Below are positions 35,385 through 43,336 of a stretch of 64,000 nt of DNA, in pieces. The DNA comes from a bacterium (GTDB lineage: Bacteria; Patescibacteriota; Saccharimonadia; Saccharimonadales; UBA4665). The position numbers and the translations under genes were made by a program. Each line of letters opens with the position of its first letter. Position 1 is the stretch's first letter. The notes under the pieces were generated by a model. That model made no database searches. It was not told the origin of the DNA and saw nothing but the letters and a program-made list of their open reading frames with translations. The stretch spans positions 143,503 through 207,502 of the forward strand of contig JAJZMX010000002.1 in NCBI GenBank assembly GCA_021848145.1. Reading direction: 5' to 3'.

Positions 35385-35963
35385 ATGCCAAGTAGTGACC
35401 AAGAAACTCATAAGAAGTACTTTGCTGACCAGTTCGATGACGAAGAGGTGTTATTTATTTTTCGTAAACACCCAGTAGTAATGCGAAAAGGACTAATATT
35501 TGGCCTATTGGGTCCCCTGGTAGGGGTCTTACCTTCTGCTATTCATCCTGCCTATGGCATGAATGCCTTTTTTTATGGTCTAGGGATTGGTTTTATACTT
35601 GGAATAATAATTTTTCTGCCTTCTTGGATTGGATGGTATTTCAGTATTTTTATTGTTACTGATCAGAGGTTTATTCAAATTAAGCAGAAGGGCTTATTTA
35701 CTAGGGGCGTTACCGATATAAGTCTACGCCAGGTGCAGTCGATAAGTTATGAGATAGCGGGAATACAAGAAACATTGCTAGGTTTTGGTACAATAATTAT
35801 GCGAACTTATGTTGGTGAACTGGTTATCCATGATGTCCATCATCCGGCTAAGGTCCAAAAGAAACTGGCCAGTATACTTAGGGAGATAGGTACGGATATC
35901 ACTAGCTATACAGGCCCAGTGCCATCTCTATCTCAAAACGAAGTTAATGAAGAAATCGAATAA
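35385..35963 (+). CDS. Membrane protein with bacterial PH (bPH2) domain
   Basis: Two helices (about 50-70 and 72-100) are followed by a bPH2/YdbS-type domain: ITDQRFIQIKQKGLFTRGV-like text (VTDQRFIQIKQKGLFTRGV) and VQSISYEIAGIQETLLGFGTI. The pattern TxxRxxxxxGxxxxxxxxIxLxxIxxI is characteristic. TAAAAT lies 14 bases upstream, giving a short leader. It overlaps the foldase gene by 17 bases. Function of the family is unknown. Confidence 0.78.
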   Translation: MPSSDQETHKKYFADQFDDEEVLFIFRKHPVVMRKGLIFGLLGPLVGVLPSAIHPAYGMNAFFYGLGIGFILGIIIFLPSWIGWYFSIFIVTDQRFIQIKQKGLFTRGVTDISLRQVQSISYEIAGIQETLLGFGTIIMRTYVGELVIHDVHHPAKVQKKLASILREIGTDITSYTGPVPSLSQNEVNEEIE

Positions 35964-37050
35964 GCATAAACTCGCATTACAAAAGCAAAAAATGCCTAAA
36001 ACTAAAGGCATTAAGTTAATTAAGCGGCGCAAGGCACCAGAAGAACGACTTAAAGAAGCTTTCGAAAACGTTCCTAAAATAACTGACGAGACCGTATCCA
36101 GACATCGTGAAGATGTGTTATCTAGTGCTCGTAAATACATTTATCCCTTACAGCATTCTAGGAAGCGTATAGTTTTTATATCTAGCTCTATTGTTATTTT
36201 GGCTGTTATTGGCTTTTTTGCATATATAGGTCTTGCACTCTATAAGTTTCAAAACACTAATAGCTTTATATATGGAGTAACTAGAGTCGTGCCGTTGCCT
36301 GTCGCAAAAGTCGGAGGATCTTGGGTTTCTTACGAAAGTTACTTGTTTGAGCTGAGGCGCTACATGCATTATTACGAAACTCAACAACAAGTTAACTTTT
36401 CTACAAAAACCGGCCAACTACAACTAGATCGTTATAAACGTCAGGCTATGAATTCAGTAATTACTGCAGCGTATGTTAATGAGCTGGCGAGCAAATATAA
36501 AGTCAGAGTTACTAGCCAACAAGTAAACAAGGAAGTTGCCCTAGTTAGAAGCCAAAATAGGCTTGGATCTAGTCGAAAAGAGTTTGATGCGGTCTTGAGT
36601 GACTTTTGGGGATGGAATGAAGCTGACTTCAAAAGGGAATTGAAACAGCAGATGCTTCAGCAAGCAGTCGTGGCTAAATTAGATACTAAAACGAATCAAG
36701 AAGCGGAGAATGCACTAAACCAACTAAAACACGGAGCAGATTTTGCGACATTGGCTTCTAAAGTATCGCAGGACGTTACCACTAAAGGTAATGGCGGTCA
36801 GTTCCCAAACTTAATCGAGAAAAATGACCCTAATATTTCGCCACAAATTACTCAAGAATTATTCAGATTAAAGCCAGGGCAGATTTCTGGAATTATTAAC
36901 ACCGGCTATAGTCTCGAAATTGTTAAAGTAATCTCCGACCAAGGTAGCAAAGTTCAGGCTGCCCATATATCTTTTAATTTCCAGCCAATAGCTAACTTCA
37001 TTACTCCATTAAGAAAAACTCAAAAGCCCAATTATTTTATTCATATTTAA
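35947..37050 (+). CDS. Membrane-anchored SurA/PrsA-like peptidyl-prolyl isomerase
   Basis: A basic cytoplasmic N-terminus (residues 1-75), a membrane helix (about 77-97), a SurA-like N-terminal chaperone helix set (LDRYKRQAMNSVITAAYVNELASKY and EADFKRELKQQMLQQAVV), then a parvulin domain: LKHGADFATLASKVSQD, GNGGQFPNL, LFRLKPGQISGIINT, VQAAHISF. It would assist folding of exported proteins such as the pilin or surface protein. 367 residues; probably coupled to the bPH2 gene. Confidence 0.8.
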   Translation: MKKSNKHKLALQKQKMPKTKGIKLIKRRKAPEERLKEAFENVPKITDETVSRHREDVLSSARKYIYPLQHSRKRIVFISSSIVILAVIGFFAYIGLALYKFQNTNSFIYGVTRVVPLPVAKVGGSWVSYESYLFELRRYMHYYETQQQVNFSTKTGQLQLDRYKRQAMNSVITAAYVNELASKYKVRVTSQQVNKEVALVRSQNRLGSSRKEFDAVLSDFWGWNEADFKRELKQQMLQQAVVAKLDTKTNQEAENALNQLKHGADFATLASKVSQDVTTKGNGGQFPNLIEKNDPNISPQITQELFRLKPGQISGIINTGYSLEIVKVISDQGSKVQAAHISFNFQPIANFITPLRKTQKPNYFIHI

Positions 37051-37093
37051 ATTAAGAGAATAGATTTTTAGTCAGTTGAACAATTTAGTTATT

Positions 37094-37492
37094 TTAGCTA
37101 ATGTCAACCAGTGAGATTTGAAGTAAATTCTTAAAATCACCGTCTAGAGTTATTAGTCTTCTGCCTAATTGATTACTTGAGGCTGCAATCCATGAATCGT
37201 TATTAGATAGACTTATGTCGTTTTGCTTGGCCCATGTAGAAAGTTCAGCATATATTATAGAGGTATCTTGATTGGGATAAAAAATTTCGACAGGAAACTC
37301 TAATTTATATAGCTCATAATTTTCAGTGTTTTGCGCTTCTTTCGTTCCATTCGCAAATCCGAGCCTTAGCCCCGCATTAGGCGCAAGAGGAATGACATAA
37401 TGATCATAGATTTCTTGCCCAGCTATTTGTACAATCCGACTGTCTCCACTTAACAGATTAGTGAGAGCGTTGGTATCAAAGACTAAAATCAT
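37094..37492 (-). CDS. PIN-domain toxin (VapC-like)
   Basis: 132 residues: VFDTNALTNLLSG carries the first Asp, YAELSTWAKQNDISLSNNDSWIAASS contains the later acidic residues, and LITLDGDFKNL the last. It starts inside the stop codon of an upstream frameshifted antitoxin (ATGA overlap). If the antitoxin is really inactive, either the toxin is harmless or the shift is overcome. Stand-alone PIN ribonuclease is an alternative reading. Confidence 0.78.
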   Translation of the reverse strand: MILVFDTNALTNLLSGDSRIVQIAGQEIYDHYVIPLAPNAGLRLGFANGTKEAQNTENYELYKLEFPVEIFYPNQDTSIIYAELSTWAKQNDISLSNNDSWIAASSNQLGRRLITLDGDFKNLLQISLVDIS

Positions 37493-37762
37493 AGTTGTTC
37501 ACGTCGCTGCTTGTCTAAGGAGGTACGGTCTGCCCAGTCTAAGGCATTCTCAACCGCTTGTGTACCAGCGCTATCAATGTGATGATTGATAAGAAAATGC
37601 TTGAGCTTGTCGGAACGACCATTATTAACTGAGATACCGGCACCTTGCTTAAGAGCGTACAAAACGTAACGATTGAGACTTACTCCCTGTTGCTTTGCTT
37701 TCTTTGCAAGTATCTGCAGTTTTATTATCTAATCCTCTAATAGTTAAGTTGTAATGTATCAT
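37489..37762 (-). pseudogene. Frameshifted antitoxin of the PIN toxin
   Basis: From ATG at 37762 the frame reads MIHYNLTIRGLDNKT then leaves homology and stops; one base later a second frame continues LQILAKKAKQQGVSLNRYVL then YALKQGAGISVNNGR and on to the toxin's ATG. The fused product is a normal ribbon-helix-helix antitoxin of about 90 residues. The break is one extra base in an A4 run (37720-37723), so slippage, programmed frameshift or sequencing error are all possible. Confidence 0.7.
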
Positions 37763-37812
37763 TCATGATGCATATATTGTATAGCGCTCAATGCATGCAT
37801 GTAATTGTATTC
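37763..37812 (-). promoter_or_regulatory. Control region of the PIN/antitoxin pair
   Basis: On the minus strand TACAAT lies about 20 bases before the antitoxin ATG. ATGCAT recurs at about 37770 and twice, overlapping, at about 37791-37800, a possible operator. Confidence 0.35.
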
Positions 37813-37851
37813 ATGGCGGTCCGTAACGGAAGATATATGAAACTATTGTAA
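37813..37851. repeat. 39-bp cassette-like repeat, copy A
   Basis: ATGGCGGTCCGTAA, 11 variable bases, then TGAAACTATTGTAA. It covers the stop codon of the HAD gene. Consensus of the three copies: WTGRCGGKYCGTAR, N11, TGRAACTATTKTAR. Confidence 0.65.
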
Positions 37852-38643
37852 GTTTATTGTTAGCTCAGTCAGTTCATCGATTACATCAGTTGCGCCAGCA
37901 GCCTCTAATGTTGGCCTATCATCGAAGCCGTGAGTAATTCCAATACGCTGAGCTACGCCAGCATTAATACCAGATTGCATATCAACCTTATGGTCGCCTA
38001 GGACTAATGAATTGTCTGGAGTTACGCTCAGGCGGCTCATGGCAAGCTCGACACCTTCTGGGTCGGGCTTGTGAGCGGTGATGTCTTCACAAGTTACTAC
38101 CGTAAACTCTGGTATGCCGTAATGCTGTTTTACAGTTGACTCAAAAGTAGTGAGCTTATCACGGTCAGAAATATTGGGACAAGTGTATAAGTCGATTAAG
38201 CCCATCTCCGGCAACGCAATACCGAAATTACGAACTATGTGATGAGACGTACCACTAGTGAATATAGCCAGTTTGATGCCATTCTTACCTAGATGTGACA
38301 AAAAGTCCGATAGGCCGTCGTATGCCTTAACATACTCTGGGGCAATCTTATCTTGCACAGGGTTTAACTGACTGTGCAGGTCATTAAAATCCAGGTTTAA
38401 TAGATGATGTGGCTTATTCTTATAATATAAACGTAAAGTCTTTTCGAGCGTATCACGAGCACTTGTGCCGACAGTTTGGTTCAGTAGCTTTTCATAGGTA
38501 TCATAAACAGGAAGATCATCAATGGCGATGCCTTGCCGTGTCAAATATGACTTAGACGTCTCATATTGACCTTGGCGAATCAGGTTAAGAGTGTTTACGA
38601 GCGTACCGTCTGCATCAGAAAGTAGAGCCTCAGGAACTTTCAT
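37843..38643 (-). CDS. HAD-superfamily hydrolase (PGP/beta-PGM-like)
   Basis: 266 residues with all HAD motifs: LLSDADGTLVNT (motif I, Asp nucleophile and general acid), IFTSGTSHH (II), AHKPDPEGVELAM (III, Lys) and VLGDHKVDMQSGINAG (IV). A helical cap (about 20-110) makes it subclass I, like phosphoglycolate phosphatase. The substrate is unknown. Its 3' end lies inside repeat copy A and copy B lies upstream of it, so it may be a mobile cassette. Confidence 0.85.
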   Translation of the reverse strand: MKVPEALLSDADGTLVNTLNLIRQGQYETSKSYLTRQGIAIDDLPVYDTYEKLLNQTVGTSARDTLEKTLRLYYKNKPHHLLNLDFNDLHSQLNPVQDKIAPEYVKAYDGLSDFLSHLGKNGIKLAIFTSGTSHHIVRNFGIALPEMGLIDLYTCPNISDRDKLTTFESTVKQHYGIPEFTVVTCEDITAHKPDPEGVELAMSRLSVTPDNSLVLGDHKVDMQSGINAGVAQRIGITHGFDDRPTLEAAGATDVIDELTELTINLQ

Positions 38644-38680
38644 AAAATTAATAAAACCACAAAAATAGTATTATGTCCAC

Positions 38681-38719
38681 TTGACGGGTCGTAGTGGAGG
38701 AAGTTTGGAACTATTTTAG
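38681..38719. repeat. 39-bp cassette-like repeat, copy B
   Basis: TTGACGGGTCGTAG, 11 variable bases, then TGGAACTATTTTAG, covering the stop codon of the toxin gene. Confidence 0.7.
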
Positions 38720-38982
38720 CGCTTATAAAGTTGATCGTGATTACCAACGGCTTCAAACAGTACTCTGTTGTCACTGATTATCTTGAAGTGAAGACGTAAA
38801 TCACCACCAACACTGATTGATCTGTAACCTTTCCACTCGCCGAACAGAGGGTGATTACGCAAATCTTTATGAAAAGGCTTGTCAATGAACAGTTCAATTG
38901 CCTCTAAAGCTTGTTGGCGCTGTCTAGCAGTCAGTCTATTCTGGAACTGATAATCAAAACTTTTACTGAAATCGATGTTCAT
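38716..38982 (-). CDS. RelE/YafQ-superfamily toxin
   Basis: 88 residues: QFQNRLTARQRQQALEAIELFIDKPFHKDLRNHPLFGEWKGYRSISVGGDLRLHFK follows the RelE-type order (LxNHxLxGxWxGxRSxxxGxDxRLxF), ending EAVGNHDQLY. It overlaps its antitoxin by 4 bases. Distinct from the pair at 18.2 kb, with low similarity. Confidence 0.82.
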   Translation of the reverse strand: MNIDFSKSFDYQFQNRLTARQRQQALEAIELFIDKPFHKDLRNHPLFGEWKGYRSISVGGDLRLHFKIISDNRVLFEAVGNHDQLYKR

Positions 38983-39260
38983 TTCATTAACGATTTGAGA
39001 TGAGATAGCGCTTCTTCTTTAGAATTTGTATGTGTAATGTTTCGATCATGCTTTAGATCTTCATCGGCTTCAAGCATAATTTTTTTAAGATAAGGTGTTG
39101 GTTCTAGTGCAGGAGTTAATTTCAATTCACCCTCACGAATTGCTTGTAGGGTTGCAGCTGTTATAAACGCACTCGTTGATAAACCAAGTGAGGCAGCAAA
39201 AGTAGCTATGGCTTGCTTTGTTGCGTTATCTGTTCTGATGGTTAGTGTTGTATCACTCAT
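38979..39260 (-). CDS. RelB/DinJ-type antitoxin
   Basis: 93 residues: TTLTIRTDNATKQAIATFAASLGLSTSAFITAA is a ribbon-helix-helix domain of RelB/DinJ type; the Lys/Glu-rich tail would bind the toxin. The ATG is at the predicted transcript start, without a Shine-Dalgarno. Confidence 0.85.
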   Translation of the reverse strand: MSDTTLTIRTDNATKQAIATFAASLGLSTSAFITAATLQAIREGELKLTPALEPTPYLKKIMLEADEDLKHDRNITHTNSKEEALSHLKSLMK

Positions 39261-39297
39261 GTATTACATTGTACTACAAATGACTACAAAATATCAA
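39261..39297 (-). promoter_or_regulatory. RelB promoter with direct-repeat operator
   Basis: Minus strand TTGATA (39292-39297), 18 bases, TACAAT (39268-39273), with transcription expected at or next to the ATG. TTTGTAGT occurs twice in tandem in the spacer, 10 bases apart, a possible antitoxin site. Confidence 0.55.
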
Positions 39298-39335
39298 TGG
39301 CGGGCCGTAGCTTTGAGTGTCTGGAACTATTTTAG
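39297..39335. repeat. 39-bp cassette-like repeat, copy C
   Basis: ATGGCGGGCCGTAG, 11 variable bases, then TGGAACTATTTTAG, lying just past the 3' end of the exonuclease gene and touching the -35 box of the RelB promoter. Confidence 0.7.
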
Positions 39336-39349
39336 GTATCTAGAGTTGA

Positions 39350-40027
39350 CTACTGCTGTATAGCAGCATTGTATTGAGTTTGACCAATTAAGGCTGCAGC
39401 TCCAAAATGAAGTTTTTGCTGCCATATGGAGTCTTCTAGAGCATTATGCGTAAACTCTTCTGATGGCACAATAATTTTAGGCAGATTATCCTTAGTTGTT
39501 TTAGACCAATCCCACTCGCCGTTAATGGCCATAAATAGGGATTTTATATCGAATGGTGCTATACCGAAAGGATTGTTTTGATAATCTGCCTTTACAAAAG
39601 CTAAATCTACTAACGCCCAGTCAAATCCGGCGTTAAAAGCAGTGAAAACTGGTTTTTTGCCCGTCTTTTGTTTAAGATCCTGCAGCCAGCCAAACAATTC
39701 GCTGACCGCTTGTTTTGGGTCCATACCTTCAACCATGAGTCTATCTCTTTGCAAGCCGTGTTCTTCACAAAACTTACGATTACCGGGCTTGAAATCATCA
39801 CTGCTAGGCTTAAGCTCTCTATAAAAAGTTTCGCCAGTTGGGGCTACAAAGCCCATCGATAATAATGAACCATGCCCAGCAATACCATCTGCTTCAACAT
39901 CTGCGTCGATGAATAGCTGTGGGGCGGCAATGACAATTTCTCGTCCTATGCGCCAAAGAGATTCACGATATTGGCTAGCTTCTTCAGGAGTGCTTGGAGA
40001 AGGTTTGGGTGCCAATTCGCTCGACAT
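39350..40027 (-). CDS. DnaQ-like 3'-5' exonuclease (RNase T superfamily)
   Basis: 225 residues. IDADVEADG gives the DxE pair of exo I, NAGFDWALV exo II and THNALEDSIWQQKL exo III with His and Asp, the DEDDh set. The insert between (KTGKKPVFTAFNAG; WDWSKTTKDNLPKI) fits stand-alone exonucleases rather than Pol III epsilon. It probably trims DNA or RNA 3' ends. The cassette repeat C lies 14 bases beyond its stop. Confidence 0.78.
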   Translation of the reverse strand: MSSELAPKPSPSTPEEASQYRESLWRIGREIVIAAPQLFIDADVEADGIAGHGSLLSMGFVAPTGETFYRELKPSSDDFKPGNRKFCEEHGLQRDRLMVEGMDPKQAVSELFGWLQDLKQKTGKKPVFTAFNAGFDWALVDLAFVKADYQNNPFGIAPFDIKSLFMAINGEWDWSKTTKDNLPKIIVPSEEFTHNALEDSIWQQKLHFGAAALIGQTQYNAAIQQ

Positions 40028-40064
40028 AGCTAAATAATATCACAAAATAATAGATTTGTCTACT

Positions 40065-40141
40065 TGGCGGGCCCGACCGGATTCGAACCGGCGATCTCCT
40101 CCGTGACAGGGAGGCGTGATAGGCCTCTTCACTACGAGCCC
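40065..40141 (-). tRNA. tRNA-Asp (anticodon GTC)
   Basis: The acceptor arms GGGCTCG and CGGGCCC pair with G-T allowed. The loop CTGTCAC gives anticodon GTC. The T arm has GGTTCGAATCC. CCA is encoded. Confidence 0.93.
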
Positions 40142-40191
40142 ATGCCATTTACAGCCGTAATAATAGCAGACTATTACCCCTGTTCAAAATT

Positions 40192-40266
40192 TGGTGCGGG
40201 TGAGGAGAGTCGAACTCCTGTCTCGGCCTTGGGAAGGCCATATAATAGCCGTTATACTACACCCGC
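40192..40266 (-). tRNA. tRNA-Gly (anticodon CCC)
   Basis: The acceptor arms GCGGGTG and CACCCGC pair. The anticodon loop TTCCCAA reads GGG. CCA is encoded. Confidence 0.92.
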
Positions 40267-40271
40267 GTTTT

Positions 40272-40347
40272 TGGAGCCACCTGTCGGGATTGAACCGACG
40301 ACCTACACGTTACGAATGTGTCGCTCTACCAACTGAGCTAAGGTGGC
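40272..40347 (-). tRNA. tRNA-Thr (anticodon CGT)
   Basis: The acceptor arms GCCACCT and AGGTGGC pair. The loop TTCGTAA reads ACG. The last anticodon-stem pair is an A-C mismatch. CCA is encoded. Confidence 0.92.
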
Positions 40348-40395
40348 ATCATTTACGGCGTAATTATAGCAAAAGCTGATAGAATAAAGGCATCA

Positions 40396-40752
40396 ATGGC
40401 AGCCACTAAAACATTTTTTCGTGATCATTTTGTACTTTTATTGCTAACGGTGAACGTATTTTTGGCGTTGTTTGCAGTTATCTTTGTTTTATTAAGACTA
40501 TCTTCATCGCATGGCAACGGCTATATCGTGCAGTACAGGTCTAGTCTTGGCGTTAGCGCCTTCAAGACAGGTAGCGTTTTGGAGCTAATTAGCTTTTCGA
40601 TATTTGCGCTGTTAGTTCTAGGAATTAATGCCGTTCTAAGCTTTAAAACTTATTCTATTAATCGAAACCTTTCTATTACAGTGTTGTGTTTAGGGGTGCT
40701 TCTAACAGTTTTGGATATAATAGTTAGTAATGCATTGTTAGTTTTACATTAA
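40396..40752 (+). CDS. Small membrane protein before the glycosyltransferase, unknown
   Basis: 118 residues with three likely helices (about 10-35, 57-80, 90-115). No family recognised. TAGAAT lies 10 bases upstream. It ends one base before the GT2 gene, so the two are probably made together; it could be an accessory subunit of the synthase. Confidence 0.65.
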   Translation: MAATKTFFRDHFVLLLLTVNVFLALFAVIFVLLRLSSSHGNGYIVQYRSSLGVSAFKTGSVLELISFSIFALLVLGINAVLSFKTYSINRNLSITVLCLGVLLTVLDIIVSNALLVLH

Positions 40753-40753
40753 A

Positions 40754-42394
40754 ATGACTGACATCGAGATTCCATTCGAAAAGGACCGTCACGGTCATTA
40801 TCGTTTCTTTGAGATACTTCCTGGAGTCTTAAGCTGGCTATTGCTATTTATGCCAATTATTTTAAGCTTTGTTAATGTTACAGCTGCGGTTGTGTTTATT
40901 TTGGCTTATTTGCTGATATATTTCGTTCGCTCAATTGGCTTTAGTTTGGCTGGCCTTAGGGGGTATCGAATTATGAAAAAGCACTTAAAGCTTGATTGGA
41001 GGGTTCTGGTTGACGACGTAGAGAATGGCTCCATAGGAAGTGGCGATAATACTGAGCGACCAGAATGGCACAAAAGTAATATTGAGCGCTTGAAAACATC
41101 TTCTAATCCGTATAAGCCTTCAGACCTTATGCACGCTGTTATTATTGCGACGGTCAATGAGAGCCGAGAAGTTCTGGAGCCAACCATTAGATCTATTATT
41201 GACGGTTTACAAGATAATAAGAGGTTAATATTGGTTTTTGCTTACGAGGGCAGAGCAGGAAAAGAAACAGAAGATCGAGTGATCAGATTAGTTGAAGAAT
41301 ATCGAGAGTTTTTTTATGATGCCTTCGCAGTCAAACATCCTGCAAATGTGCCTGGCGAGGTTATAGGCAAGGGTGCGAATATAAGCTGTGCTGGACGATA
41401 TTTGAAAGATTATATAGAAGAACAGCAAATTGATCCTAAGAAAGTTATTGTAACGACACTAGATGCAGATAATCGACCGGACAAAAGGTATTTTCTTGGG
41501 GTTAGTTATCTGTACTGTGTAGTTCCTGACCCAATAAGGGCTTCTTACCAGCCTCTTCCAATGTTTACGAATAATATTTGGGATGCTCCTACTATGATGA
41601 GGGTTATAGCGACAGGTAATACTGTCTTCTACATCGTAGGCACTACTAGGCCTCACAGAGTGCGAAATTTTTCAGCCCATGCACAATCCATGCAGGCTTT
41701 GATAGATATGAACTTTTGGAGTGTTCGCACGGTAGTGGAAGACGGCCATCACTTTTGGCGGAGTTATTTTCACTTTAATGGAGATTATAGGGCGTATCCG
41801 TTGAGCATACCTGTTTACCAGGATGCAGTGTTAGCGGACGGTTACTTCAAGACAATTAAAGCACAGTTCGTTCAGCTTCGACGCTGGACCTACGGAGCAT
41901 CAGATATAGCCTATGTTGCGGACAAGGGGTTTTTCCATAAGAACTCTATCTCAAAGAGTGATTTAATAGCTAAATTCCTTAATCTACTTGAGGGTCACGT
42001 CACTTGGGCCACCGGTACTATATTGGTATTCGGGGCTGCCTTTATACCGCCCCTTATAGCACCGTTGAGTTTTGCCGCTAACGAGATCCCTCTAATTGTT
42101 AGTCGAATACAGATGGTGGGACTAGTTGGTCTTCTCGCTTCTGTCTATGTCTGTCTGGTTACATTACCCCCCAGGCCAACCAGATACAAAAAACATCGAT
42201 CTATACTCATGGTTTTACAATGGGCTATAACACCGTTTACCGGTGTTGCCTTCGGGTCATTAGCGGCATTTAACTCTCAGACCAGACTGATGTTTAAGCG
42301 CTATCTGAGTAAGTTTGACGTAACAGAGAAAGCCGTAGTTACGCGGGAAGGTGATGTTGTAAGTTCAGAAGCTGACCCTGGGCATTCTGCTTAA
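40754..42394 (+). CDS. Membrane GT2 glycosyltransferase (processive-synthase type)
   Basis: 546 residues. Two N-terminal helices (about 18-60), a GT-A domain with VIIATVNESREVLEPTI, TLDADNRPDKRYFLG (the DxD), VVEDGHHFWRSYFH (the catalytic ED) and QLRRWTYG (QxxRW), then several C-terminal helices. The D, DxD, ED, QxxRW set is that of cellulose or hyaluronan-type synthases that extrude polysaccharide. The sugar cannot be told. It overlaps nrdR convergently by 4 bases. Confidence 0.88.
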   Translation: MTDIEIPFEKDRHGHYRFFEILPGVLSWLLLFMPIILSFVNVTAAVVFILAYLLIYFVRSIGFSLAGLRGYRIMKKHLKLDWRVLVDDVENGSIGSGDNTERPEWHKSNIERLKTSSNPYKPSDLMHAVIIATVNESREVLEPTIRSIIDGLQDNKRLILVFAYEGRAGKETEDRVIRLVEEYREFFYDAFAVKHPANVPGEVIGKGANISCAGRYLKDYIEEQQIDPKKVIVTTLDADNRPDKRYFLGVSYLYCVVPDPIRASYQPLPMFTNNIWDAPTMMRVIATGNTVFYIVGTTRPHRVRNFSAHAQSMQALIDMNFWSVRTVVEDGHHFWRSYFHFNGDYRAYPLSIPVYQDAVLADGYFKTIKAQFVQLRRWTYGASDIAYVADKGFFHKNSISKSDLIAKFLNLLEGHVTWATGTILVFGAAFIPPLIAPLSFAANEIPLIVSRIQMVGLVGLLASVYVCLVTLPPRPTRYKKHRSILMVLQWAITPFTGVAFGSLAAFNSQTRLMFKRYLSKFDVTEKAVVTREGDVVSSEADPGHSA

Positions 42395-42786
42395 TGAAAT
42401 GCATTATAATGAGCTGAAGCTACTTTATCAAAACGATTTAATACAACTAAAGTGATCTCCGTAATTACTCTAGATTCAATTTTCCCATTAGACGGGTTAA
42501 TTATTCTAGAAATAACTGTATTAGAGAGGTGTCTTGCGTCAGTTATAGCTGTAGGGCGATGTTTTAGACTCTCATAAATACTTAAGAATAGTTTTTCAGG
42601 GATGAAAGCACAAGTTTCTCCGGATTTATTATTAACTACTAAAGATCTAGTTAAATCTATTTGTTCTAAAGTAGTTGCAATTGATTTACAACTAAGACAT
42701 TGGCGTCTGCGCCAGGTTATATTTGTGCGGTTCTGTAACCTTGAGTTAATAATTCTAGTGTTGCCCCCGCAATAAATACAAACCAT
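42391..42786 (-). CDS. nrdR: NrdR-like regulator
   Basis: The N-terminal zinc ribbon has CIYCGG and CLSCKS with WRRRQ between, as in NrdR. The following ATP-cone is divergent: SLVVNNKSGETCAFIPEKLFLSIYESL has the general order VxKxxGxxExFxxxKLxxSI. NrdR represses ribonucleotide reductase genes when dATP-loaded. A near-palindrome ACAATATATTGA (42788-42799) overlaps its own start and resembles half of an NrdR box. No nrd structural genes are in the window. 131 residues, slightly short. Confidence 0.72.
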   Translation of the reverse strand: MVCIYCGGNTRIINSRLQNRTNITWRRRQCLSCKSIATTLEQIDLTRSLVVNNKSGETCAFIPEKLFLSIYESLKHRPTAITDARHLSNTVISRIINPSNGKIESRVITEITLVVLNRFDKVASAHYNAFH

Positions 42787-42849
42787 GACAATATATTGAC
42801 ATAAAGCTATATAAATAACTAGTGTATAAATATAAAAAAAGTGTGGATA

Positions 42850-43025
42850 TAAAAAGACCCAAAGTAGCCTTTGGGTCTAGTGCACCTTCGATAAAATTGC
42901 TTTTTACCTTGGTCGCCGTATTCGATTTGTCGGCTTGGATCCCAGGTCTTCATAAAATAACTGGAAAGAACCAAGCACGCTAATTTTAGCGGTACTCAAA
43001 ACTTCACGCTTATCCCGTTTAACGA
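42850..43025 (-). ncRNA. Unassigned structured small RNA (about 176 nt)
   Basis: On the minus strand TTGACA (43055-43060), 17 bases and TAGCAT (43032-43037) form a promoter. A textbook terminator ends the unit: AGACCCAAAG, loop GCTA, CTTTGGGTCT, then T5 (42850-42878). Between lie clear hairpins: CGCTAA/TTAGCG, GCTTGG/CCAAGC enclosing TCCAG/CTGGGA, and GCCG/CGGC. No ORF of note and no tRNA, SRP, tmRNA or RNase P signatures. The size fits 6S RNA but the fold could not be confirmed. Confidence 0.6.
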
Positions 43026-43031
43026 GAGACT

Positions 43032-43060
43032 ATGCTATATGAAACTAAGAGCCGTGTCAA
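43032..43060 (-). promoter_or_regulatory. Promoter of the 42.9-kb small RNA
   Basis: TTGACA-17-TAGCAT on the minus strand, beginning 14 bases past the 3' end of tRNA-Val. Confidence 0.6.
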
Positions 43061-43073
43061 GTCTAAATTAGTT

Positions 43074-43150
43074 TGGTGGGCGGTATAGGATTCGAACCTA
43101 TCACCTTCGCAACGTCAATGCGACGCTCTAGCCAAATGAGCTAACCGCCC
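43074..43150 (-). tRNA. tRNA-Val (anticodon GAC)
   Basis: The acceptor arms GGGCGGT and ACCGCCC pair. The anticodon stem is TCGCA/TGCGA with loop TTGACGT. The T arm is GGTTCGAATCC. CCA is encoded. Confidence 0.93.
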
Positions 43151-43336
43151 ATATTTATTAAGTGTTATGACAAGCATGCATTATATATGTATTTTCCATT
43201 TCACAAAACAACAAGAAGGGAAACGACTTACTAATAATTACGAAACCATATATGGTGTTGAACTTTAATGGTTATCCACATTACAGAATGTACAAAATAC
43301 AGCATATATAGGCTAGCCATATAGTACTATCCTTGC

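Noticed and set aside
37813..39335. True integron attC sites
   Set aside because: The repeat lacks recognisable RYYYAAC/GTTRRRY core pairs and no IntI-type integrase is present; only the cassette-like layout is claimed.
40064..40379. Open frames containing GFEPA and VGIEPTT-like text
   Set aside because: These are antisense reads through the Asp, Gly and Thr tRNA genes; the peptide text comes from the conserved T-loop and is a common annotation artefact.
42869..42878. Terminator serving nrdR
   Set aside because: The T-run direction fits only a minus-strand transcript arriving from the right, which is upstream of nrdR, so it belongs to the small RNA.
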